DNA of 64,000 nucleotides from the NCBI RefSeq assembly GCF_028640845.1, contig NC_080541.1, positions 7,160,935-7,224,934 of the forward strand, read 5' to 3'. Position numbers and translations under genes: made by a program. The stretch is from Ahaetulla prasina (taxonomy: Eukaryota; Chordata; Lepidosauria; Squamata; Colubridae). Below are positions 55,690 through 64,000 of this stretch, piece after piece. Positions within the stretch are counted from its first letter, which is position 1. Every line of letters begins with the position of its first letter. The notes beneath the pieces were generated by a model. That model was not told where the DNA came from and searched no databases. It saw nothing but the letters and a program-made list of their open reading frames with translations.

Positions 55690-56165
55690 CAAGCATATAT
55701 AAAGGTAAAGGTAAAGGTTCCCCTTGCACATACGTGCTAGTCGTTGTCGACTAGCTGCAACTTAGCCATTTCAAACCCCCCCCAATCCATACATGCAGCA
55801 GACTGACACCCACTATGAAGATGTAGCACGACCACAAACACGAAGCCAAACAACAGAAATGCAGCTCACCAGCTCAAATCCCCCTGCAACTCAGACTAAT
55901 CTGAGCACAACCAAGCCCCCACCCAAACAGGACACACCCTCAGCCAATCAGAGCACAAAAAAACCCCATCCAATCAGAGCACAGCCAAGCTCCCACTCAA
56001 TCAGTTCAAACCCCCACTAGCAGTTAAAAAGGAAGAAACAGCTACAATCACACATTGCTCCCAGAAGCACGAAGCTGAAGCCTGAAGATGACGAATGAGA
56101 CTTCGTCGAAACGTCGCCAAGACACTTCCAATTTTACGCGGGAGAAAACCCGAATAACCAAAGAC
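55690..56165 (+). mobile_element. Unclassified dispersed repeat, possibly the 3' end of a Penelope-like or other retroelement
   Basis: 'aggtaaaggttccccttgca' opens a short reptile-type repeat. Then a Pro/Thr/Ser/Gln-rich frame (TDTHYEDVARPQTRSQTTEM) continues with repeated 'ccaatcagagcaca', and the segment ends 'gagacttcgtcgaaacgtcg' before an (CATA)n array. The family assignment is a guess. Confidence 0.35.
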
Positions 56166-56242
56166 ATACATACATATACATACATACATATATATATATA
56201 CTGTCCATATACAGTACAACTAATTTTTACTATATAAGAGCT

Positions 56243-56480
56243 GTGGTGGCTCAGTGGTCAGAGATGCAGTACTGCAGACTACTTGTGTTGTCTGCCAGCT
56301 GCCAGCAATTCAGCAGTTCATTTCTGATTGGATCAAGGTTGAATCAGCCTTCCATCCTTCGGAGGTGGGTAAAATGAGGACCCAGATTGTTGGGGGCAAT
56401 AGACTGATTCTATAAACCGCTTAGAGAGGGCTGTAAAGCACTGTGAAGCAGTATGTAAGTCTAAGGGCTATTGCTATTTG
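56243..56480 (+). mobile_element. tRNA-derived SINE (Sauria-type)
   Basis: Head 'ggtggctcagtggtcagaga' with box A, degenerate box B, body 'aaggttgaatcagccttcca...gaggacccagattgttgggg', tail 'ataaaccgcttagagagggc'. Confidence 0.85.
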
Positions 56481-56984
56481 CAATTAAATTAAATTCGTGA
56501 TCTTGCATTTTGATCTTATATATAAGGGTGCAATATTGTATGAATGTTAGAATAAGACCAGCCTTTGAATAAATAAGGTTTGATTTTCTTGCAATTTCTG
56601 AAGTTCTGAAATCTCGATATTTGCATGTGCCTTTCTCCTTTATTGATATGCCTTTCTGTTTTCAAAAGATTTTATAGAGTTAATCGATTGTGTGCCATCA
56701 TGTTGTATCCGACTGCTGATGACAGCATAGATTTTTCTCCATGATGATGACCAGGTCTTCCAAATGTCTACTCATTGCCATTGTAATTGAGTCTCTTCAC
56801 CTTGCTGCTGGTTCTTCTCTTCTTCTCTTTCTTTCTATCTTTCCCAGCATTAGAATTGTCTCTAGGGAACTCGGTCTTTGCACAATGTCTCCAAGGTAGG
56901 AATAATTTGAGCCTGGTCATTTATGCCTTGAATGAGAACTTGGGGTTGATTTGATAATCCGTAATGTAACGTAACGTAACATAA
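56481..56984. other. Intron-like DNA
   Basis: Ends in short 'taacg/taaca' repeats (56,965-56,990) at the tail of the adjoining CR1. Confidence 0.5.
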
Positions 56985-57432
56985 CATAACAACAACAGAG
57001 TTAGAAGGGACCTTGGAGGTCTTCTAGTCCAACCCCCTGCCCAGGCAGGAAACCCTACACCATTTCAGACAAATGGCTATCCAACATTTTCTTAAAAATT
57101 TCCAGTGTTGGAGCATTCACAACTTTTGCAGGCAAGTTGTTCCACTTATTGATTGTTCTAACTGTCAGGAAATTTCTCCTTAGTTCTACGTTGCTTCTCT
57201 CCTTGGTTAGTTTCCATCCATTGCTTCTTGTTCTACCCTCAGGTGCTTTGGAGATTTTATAGACTCCCTCTTCTTTGTAGCAACCCCTGAGATATTGGAA
57301 GACTGCTTTCATGTCTCCCCTAGTCCTTCTTTCCATCAAACTAGACATACCCAGTTCCTGCAACCATTCTTCATATGTTTTAGCCTCCAGTCCCCTAATC
57401 ATCTTTGTTGCTCTTCTCTGCACTCTTTCAAA
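56985..57432 (-). mobile_element. CR1 LINE C-terminal part
   Basis: An intact minus-strand frame of ~122 codons: RRATKMIRGLEAKTYEEWLQ, then MERRTRGDMKAVFQYLRGC, NFLTVRTINKWNNLPAKVV and LEIFKKMLDSHLSEMV then stop. This is the C-terminus of CR1 ORF2. The 3' UTR and tail lie at the left end. Confidence 0.9.
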
Positions 57433-57564
57433 AATCCATTTATTTGTTTTCTTGGCTGTCCACTGTATTCTCAGGAGACACGCACACTTTCCGAGAATTG
57501 AAATGACTACCAGAAACGTATCTGCTGCATTAAAGATGGCACTGAAAAGGAAGATAATCTAGAC

Positions 57565-58333
57565 CAGGGGTCACCAACCTTTCAGACCTCAGGGACCACT
57601 AAATTCATAATTTTAAATCCCGCGGACCACTAATACGATCTGCCTGGGTGGGCATGGCTAGGTGGTCATGTGACTGGGTGGGCAGGGCCAATTTGATGTC
57701 ACTCATGTTGAGGGGCATCTCGCTGGCCTCTACTTGCCCCTCCCCTCCCAGTCGCTCCTTGCTGCCCACCCGGGTTCCTTAGGGCCCCAACAGGAAGCAG
57801 TTGTTGGAGCTAAGCAGCCACCACAAGAAAGAGTTGGCAGAACAGCTCAGTTCAAATTGGATCTGACTGAGGAGGCTCAGTAGAAGCACCTCACTGAAGA
57901 CTAGGGGCATAGGCTTTCCAAGCAGAGGGAAGACCTGCAGGAGTGCAAGGCCAGGTACCGGCCCCTGGAGGCTCAGCGGGCTGAGATGGTCAGCCAGTTC
58001 CAGGCCATGATGCAGTCCCATTGGAATGAGGCCCTCTGGCTCCTTGCCACCAGTGGCACTTTCCTCCAGCCTTTGCCCAAAGCCCCACACCAGGAGGCTG
58101 AAGCAGACCCCAAGTCAGAATTTCTGTTTCCCTCCAACCCACACAAAAAGACCTCAAAGGAGGAGACTCTCTGCAGCAACACAAACGTTCATTGCACGTA
58201 TCCATCCCAGGGGCCATAGTTTGAGGACTCCTGATTTAGTGCAATATAAAAAATACAAATGATTTTTCTGTGGACCACCAAAATTTTCTCTTGGACCACC
58301 AGTGGTCCATGGACCACCAGTTGGTGACCGCTG
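57565..58333. mobile_element. hAT-type MITE carrying a captured coding segment
   Basis: The ends caggggtcaccaac / gttggtgaccgctg are inverted, with 'ggaccact' motifs near both ends. Perfect 8-bp target duplication atctagac at 57,557-57,564 and 58,334-58,341. The element is 769 bp; its middle (57,780-58,216) is coding-like DNA unrelated to the MITE ends. Confidence 0.85.
57780..58216 (+). pseudogene. Captured fragment of a coiled-coil host gene (centrobin-like?)
   Basis: Reads ELSSHHKKELAEQL in one frame, then after frame breaks LSKQREDLQECKARYRPLE, AQRAEMVSQFQAMMQSHWNE and a Pro/Ser-rich tail to PSQGP. The heptad-like Glu/Gln/Leu pattern suggests a coiled coil. The 'LEAQR..(V)xQxQAMxQxHWxEA' pattern reminds me of centrobin, from memory and unverified. 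It contains two in-frame stops near 57,880-57,905. Confidence 0.5.
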
Positions 58334-58341
58334 ATCTAGAC

Positions 58342-58974
58342 CTGCACATCCTGAGGGTAGGATGCAAATGTCAAAATATTTTTGGATTACCACTGAGAAG
58401 GCTTTGTGTCTTGAACACACAGGCCTAACAATTTTTTGTGGCTTAGAAAGATCTGGAGTAAAATTTATAAGGCAGATGGTATGTCCAGAATTAAAGATAA
58501 TAAAATTTTAAGCTGTAGCCATTTAGCACTTCAATTGTTGAAAGTAATACTTTGATATAAACCTGGAAACCAGTACACTTGATGTAAAACTAAAATTTTT
58601 TAGGCTCCATCAATCTGTGTAGAGTTGCAATGTATGGACCATTTTCAGAGGCAGCTTCCGGAGTGCATTGGAGTAGTTCATTGTTCATAGATCTCTAATG
58701 CACGTATAATTTAGACATGGTTTGAATACTCCAGAAATTGTACAAGTAAGAAATGTTAAAGAGCTTTGTGCCTGCTAACATTACCTGCGCATCTCTAAAC
58801 AAATATCATTTAGTTAGCGATTAGCTGAATGTTTGGATGAGAATCCAAATTTCATATTTTAGTTTAATTATAATTAAGCTCGTCTCCGTTTTTTTTTCTT
58901 CTCTGCCAAATTGATCAGAGACAGCTAAAATACAGCCACAGCCCTTTGTAGCCCCCGTCTCATTGTGGAGGAAC
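58342..58974. other. Intron-like DNA
   Basis: Nothing recognised. Confidence 0.5.
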
Positions 58975-59897
58975 AGGAGGGGAGGAGCATTTTGAGGGCT
59001 GTGCTGATCAGTTGGCAGGAGTCTTTACCAGGATCTTCAGTCGGTCTTTATCCCAGTCCACGATTCCATCTTGTTTGAAGGCCAAAAGAGTTCCCTATCA
59101 ATAACCTCAACGATTACAGACCAGTGGCACTCCTATCACCATGAAGTGCTTTGAAAAACTGGTCTGTCGGCACATCATTTCTGGTCTTCCGCATACATTT
59201 GATAAACACCAGTTTGCATACAGAACAAATATATCTATAGAGGATGCTATCGCCATCACTCGTCACTTTCTCCAACTCATTTGGAATAGCCGGGGGGAGG
59301 GCGGGGGCATGTGAGGATGGTTTTTGTAGATTTTAGCTCTGCATTTAACACAATTCTTCCACATAGATTAGTGTCTAAACTTATGGATCTTGGGTTTTCT
59401 TATTCAATCTGCCTTTGGATTATGGACCATAGAGAGTATTTTAACTTACTGCATCTGTGTATGGTTTCTCAATTGCACAGTGGCAGGTGGGACAGCACTC
59501 CAGAGGGTTAACCTCATTGCCCAGAGGTTGCCCTCTCCCCTCTTTGGAAGAGCTTTATAGCTCCTGCTGCTTTAAGAAAGTTCCAAATATCCTTAAAGAT
59601 CCATCTCATCCTGGATCTCACCTTTTCTTTGAACTATTACCATCTGACAGACGGTACAGGACAATAAAAACAAGGACAAATAGGCTGAAAAACAGCTTCT
59701 ATCCCACAGGAGTAACTATATTGAATTCTACTGCATAGTGCACTATTAATGCAATATCAGGGGTTTTCAGTGCAATTGTATAGAATGTGAAAGGTGTGTG
59801 TGTTTGTGTTTTCTTTTTTAAATATAATGTACACTGAAGATGGCATTTAATTTTTGTTGTACAAGGTGCAATGACAATAAAGTAAACTAAACTAAAT
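58975..59897 (+). mobile_element. LINE (same family as 1-452), internally deleted
   Basis: The 5' part encodes NLNDYRPVAL and CFEKLVCRHIISGLP, then [20 protein letters not shown] (RT domain with the FVDFSSAF box). The YADD region is missing by an internal deletion. The C-terminus resumes with LPSDRRYRTIKTRTNRLKNS. It ends 'caatgacaataaagtaaact'. Confidence 0.8.
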
Positions 59898-60423
59898 AGC
59901 AAGGGAAAGTTGTATGGAATGAATGAGGGGAATTGCATTTGTTTTGCAAACTTGTGTTAAAAAGTGAGCCCAAACATCTTAATGTATAGTAAAGCTTGTA
60001 AAGGAAACTGCTCTGTGCTATATTGTTACATGTCAGTGCTGATAATTTAGTAGTACCGGAGAGTGTAATTTAAAGGTGCAAATTGAGTGCGGAAAAGAAG
60101 GTAAACTGGTGGAAAGCATTTGTAGGTATAGTAGAATATATTTAACTGAAACTACGTATTCACTGTCAGCTATCTGGTAGTGATGTGATGTATTTTTCTC
60201 GTGGGGGAATAAAGCTTTATAGAAACTAGAAAGAGTTGACTTGCAACTGGTGTTAGTAATGTGATCTCAAGAACAGTAAACCTTTGTGAGATTGTATTCT
60301 GGACTACCATGAGCTACAAATGCCTATGCCCATTAGAAAAGCACTGGCTGCGGTTCAAAATTTATCTATTCTTAAAGTATGGCATATGAAGCTGAGAATC
60401 CTGGGTGCTACATAGTAATATAG
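59898..60423. other. Intron-like DNA
   Basis: Nothing recognised. Confidence 0.5.
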
Positions 60424-60525
60424 CCCTTTCCTTCCTTCCTTCCTTCCTTCCTTCCTTCCTTCCTTCCTTCCTTCCTTCCTTCCTTCCCTCCCTCCCTCCC
60501 TCCCTCCCTCCCTCCCTCCCTCTTT
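60424..60525. repeat. (CCTT)n/(CCCT)n microsatellite
   Basis: About 15 CCTT units followed by CCCT units. Confidence 0.95.
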
Positions 60526-60528
60526 CCC

Positions 60529-60600
60529 GGTAGTCCTCAACCTATGACCGGTCAATTAACCATTCAAAGTTACAACACTCCCCCCCCCCCGTACTTAACA
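60529..60600. mobile_element. CCTCGACTTAC-type MITE, left fragment
   Basis: 'ggtagtcctcaacctatgac...attcaaagttacaac' then a C-run. Confidence 0.5.
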
Positions 60601-61268
60601 CCCCAGTCCTGAAGTTACATCTCCTGCAACACCCTAGTGGTTGCTCGCTCTTACAACCAACCGCAGGCACTGGACCTGCTTGCTACCTCACCAAGTTCCA
60701 TATGGTACTTCCCACCTTCTGTCACCGGTTGCTCACTTAGCTTTTGAAGATTTCCAGAGCTCAGAAGGTCAGGGTAGGGAAGGAGGCTAGGCCACTGCGT
60801 TGCTGACCACATGGCACAATCCCACAAATGGCCCATCTTTTTCTGAACGCAAAATAATGCTGGCAAAGCTCTGTTTTCTTTTCCCTGCTAAAGCTAGCCT
60901 TAGGTCTGCTGATGTTGTGCTAGTGCAACTCATGCTGACAAAGCTACGTCTGGCTTTATTGCGGAAAATAAACCCTGCCAGCTTTCCTTTCCTCCCTAGA
61001 TGCTAGTCTTATGTAGGAGATGACCAGGCTGAGCTCGAGGGAGGGGTCAAACAAGTCCCTGCGTGCCCAGAAGAGATCTAAGTCTAGCCCATCTGAGATG
61101 CCTCCTTAATTCTTGTTCATTTCCCTTGATCATTAGTAGCTCAGATTTTTGTAGAGAGTTTACATTAAATAACAATAAAACTTTATATTCATTTCAATTG
61201 CCTGAATCTCACTCAATCTGACAGTGTTAGCTTCAGTATTGGGATGGGATGGGGAGGAGGTCCAAGAG
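60601..61268. other. Intron-like DNA
   Basis: Nothing recognised. Confidence 0.5.
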
Positions 61269-61544
61269 CAGAGGTGGGTTTCAGCAGGTTCTGACCAGTT
61301 CTGGAGAACTGGTAGCGGAAATTTTGAGTAGTTCGGAGAACTGGTAGTAAAAATTCTGACTGGCCCCGCCCCCATCTATTCTCTGCCTTCTGAGTCCCAG
61401 CTGGTCAGGAGGAAATGGGGATTTTGCAGAAACCTTCCCCTGGAGTGGGGTTGTGCTGGAGTTTTTACAGTATCCTTCCCCTGCCATGCCCACCAAGCCA
61501 CACCCACAGAACCAGTAGTAAAAAAAATTTGAAACCCACCACTG
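61269..61544. mobile_element. 'accggtt' family hAT-type MITE
   Basis: Ends cagaggtgggtttcag / gaaacccaccactg. Target duplication tccaagag (61,261-61,268) / cccaagag (61,545-61,552). It contains 'agaactggtagtaaaaattc' and 'accaagccacacccaca'. Confidence 0.85.
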
Positions 61545-61552
61545 CCCAAGAG

Positions 61553-62496
61553 GCTGTTGGAACCCCAAGGTTAGCAGAACTTGGGATATCTCCCAAGAGT
61601 TGAAGTCCACAAGTATTAAAGTTGCCAAGATTGGACACTCCTCCTTTAGGCTATTTATATTTGGATAGATCATGTATTTGGCATTACATTTTCATTTTTT
61701 ATGGCTATTGCTTCCTGGGAATCCCCTAGGTATGCTCTGCTGCTCTCCATTGAAATGTTAAAAGCTCTTATTTGATAAGAATTGAGAGATCTCCACCCAT
61801 AATATGGTAGTATGAGGCACGGAATAAGGACGGTGCTTTTAAGAGCCTGGATTTAGCTTTGCAGCTACTGGTAATGATAACAGGATTTAAATTCCCCTCT
61901 GACTAGTATTACAAACATTAGCTACATCCACTCAACAAAGGAGTAGGGGGAAAAAAATCATCCTCCTGTAAATAAGATGCTTACCAGCTTTTCCGCATAG
62001 AATTGTGTATAATGCTGCTTAAGAATTGCCACTGAGCCATTCCCTTCTGGCTTCTTCATTGGAAGGAAAATCTAAAAAACCTGGAAATCCTGGAGGAAGG
62101 TTTGCTATTAAGTCAGTTCCCCCACAAAGCAAGTTTAGACAGTTTTAAAGTCTGGTTTTGACACATTGTGGTCTATGTGGCCTTTAGGTGAGGGTGAACT
62201 TTCAGATAAGATAAAATAACTTGTCAAATAGAAACTGTCAGTTTGCTAAATGTTGGAGAAACTTATTTTTATTTCTTTGCTGGCTGACTCCCAGCAATTC
62301 TGGGCAGCATCAGTCATCCTTGCCAAAGGCCAGGATGAAATACCAGTGTGGTGGAGGACATTTGAATTTTGAGGAAAAACTCATTCCAGAAGTATAAGGT
62401 CTGGAGTGGTATAAGAAATAATAATTCAAATAACAATGAGAGCTGAAGAAGCTTCTTGGATGAAAAGCAAAACGTCTTCAAAGAAAAAATCAGAAT
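61553..62496. other. Intron-like DNA
   Basis: A half hairpin-MITE arm is at 61,595-61,640 (gttgaagtccacaagtatta). No gene recognised. Confidence 0.5.
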
Positions 62497-64000
62497 AAGA
62501 ATAATTTAATTTCTATACCGCCCTTCTCCCGAAGGACTCAGGGTGGTTTCCAGCCAGGTAAAAACACAATAAAACATACAATATACAGTTAGAAACCCAT
62601 TAAAAACATATTCAATTTGGCCCATTAGTTAAAATACACACTAAAACCATAAAAAAACTAATTAAAATTACTAATCATTTTATGCCAGTCCTGCACGGAA
62701 GAATAAGTACGTCTTCAGCTTGCGGCGAAAAGTCCGGAGGTCAGGAAGCTGTCGAAGTCCTGGGGGAAGCTCATTCCAGAGGGTAGGTGCCCCCACAGAG
62801 AAGGCTCTCCCCCTGGGGGTTGCCAGCCGACATTGTTTGGCTGACGGTACCCTGAGGAGGCCCTCCCTATGGGAGCGCACAGGTCGATGGGAGGCAAACG
62901 GTGGCAGCAGGCGGTCCCGTAAATAACCTGGTCCTGAGCCATGAAGCGCTTTAAAGGTGGTAACCAACACCTTGAATTGCACCCGGAAGACCACAGGCAC
63001 AGTGCAGCTTGCACAGGAGAGGTCTTATATGGGAGCCACAAGTGGCTCCCTCTATCCCCCGCGCAGCCGCATTCTGGACCAGTTGGAGCCTCCGGGTGCT
63101 TTTCAAGGGGAGCCCCATGTAGAGAGCATTGCAGTAGTCCAGGCGGGAAGTGACGAGGGCATGAGTGACCGTGCATAAGGAATCCCGGTCTAGAAAGGGG
63201 CGCAACTGGCGGATCAGGCATACCTGATTAAAAAGATCTCCTGGAGATGGTCGTCAGATGTTCTTCAAAGGACAACCGTCCATCCAGGAGAACGCCTAAG
63301 TTGCGGACCCTCTCCATTGGGGCCAATGACTCGCCCCCAACAGTCAGCAATGGCTGCAGCTGACTGTACCGCCACACAGCCACTCAGTCTTGGAGGGGTT
63401 GAGTCAAAGCATGTTCTTCCCCATCCAGACCCGCACGGCCTCCAGACACCGGGACAGCACTTCGACAGCTTCGTTGGGGTGGTTAGGGGTGGAAATGTAC
63501 AGCTGAATATCATCAGCGTACAGCTGGTACCTCACCCCAAAACCACGGATGATTTCGCCCAGCGGCTTCATATAGATGTTGAACAGGAGAGGCGAGAGAA
63601 CCGACCCCTGTGGCACCCCACACATGTGGTGCCTTGCGGTCGATCCACCGCCCCCCTACCAACACCGTCTGCGATCCGCCAGAGAGATAGGAGGAGAACT
63701 ACCGAAAAACGGTGCCCCCCACTCCTAAACTCCCCAACTGTCGCAGCAGGATACCATGGTCGATGGTATCAAAAGCCGCTGAGAGATCCAAAAGAACCAG
63801 GGCAGAGGCATAACCCCTGTCCCGAGCCCTCCAGAGATCATCTACCAACGCGACCAAAGCCGTCTCCGTGCTGTACCCAGGCCTGAAACCGGACTGGAAC
63901 GGGTCTAGATAGACAGTTTCATCCAGGTACTGGGGTAGCTGCCGTGCCACCACACTCTCAACAACCTTCGCCACAAAGCGAAGGTTGGAGACAGGACGGT
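62497..64000 (-). mobile_element. L2-clade LINE, runs off the right edge
   Basis: On the minus strand from the right edge: [40 protein letters not shown] (catalytic box A), CGVPQGSVLSPLLFNIYMKP, then YQLYADDIQLYIS (catalytic YADD), the C-terminal RAFSVGAPTLWNELPPGL and LKTYLF, and the 3' hairpin at 62,518-62,546. Frameshifts interrupt the ORF. It is the longest L2 copy here and includes the reverse-transcriptase active site. Confidence 0.9.

Noticed and set aside
63317..63886. 189-codon plus-strand ORF near the right edge
   Set aside because: It is antisense to the L2 reverse transcriptase, which has clear catalytic motifs on the minus strand.

Overview
This 64-kb window reads as intronic and intergenic DNA from a squamate reptile, most likely a snake. 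Snake-type signals are the CR1/L3-like LINEs that end in (AATAG)n arrays, tRNA-derived SINEs of the Sauria type, L2-clade LINEs whose 3' end folds into a CCGCCCT...AGGGCGG hairpin, G-rich L1 3' UTRs, and very many short hAT-type MITEs with 8-bp target-site duplications. I see no prokaryotic or viral gene organisation, no rRNA or free-standing tRNA gene, and no CRISPR array. No host protein-coding gene can be followed across the window. Most open reading frames are pieces of retrotransposon proteins or stop-poor GC-rich or pyrimidine-rich DNA.

Layout. 1-7.2 kb: a LINE 3' end, then two copies of a ~2.8-kb block separated by an L2 fragment. 7.3-16.1 kb: dense nested MITEs, LINEs, a SINE and an inverted pair of TATA-containing repeats. 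16.5-18.4 kb: a strong CpG island, the only promoter-like landmark. It is itself tandemly duplicated (unit ~565 bp), and each copy carries the same YY1-like and ZNF143-like motifs and ends in a consensus splice donor, so it looks like the duplicated promoter and first exon of a plus-strand gene. 18.4-32.5 kb: intron-like DNA with MITEs, a CR1-group LINE and microsatellites, plus one weak exon candidate at 20,557-20,704. 32.6-48.2 kb: a recent direct duplication of ~4.7 kb (copies A and B). A 5'-complete L1 that lacks its 3' end, and an unrelated ~870-bp segment, lie between the copies; copy B carries a later L2 insertion that itself received a SINE. 48.2-64 kb: more intron-like DNA with a candidate 63-nt coding exon at 51,661-51,723, a hAT element closely resembling SPIN/rodent URR1 with three 96-bp internal repeats, a hAT MITE carrying a host-gene-like coding segment, and an L2 LINE that runs off the right edge.

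How it fits together: the CpG island probably starts a plus-strand gene, and the 63-nt exon could be one of its downstream exons, but no transcript evidence is available and the gene is not identified. The most unusual items are the MITE with a captured coding segment (57,565-58,333), the foreign segment fused to the L1 (41,667-42,538), the SPIN-like element (53,942-54,415), the duplicated first exon, and an RNA hairpin shared by the L2 LINEs and a SINE.
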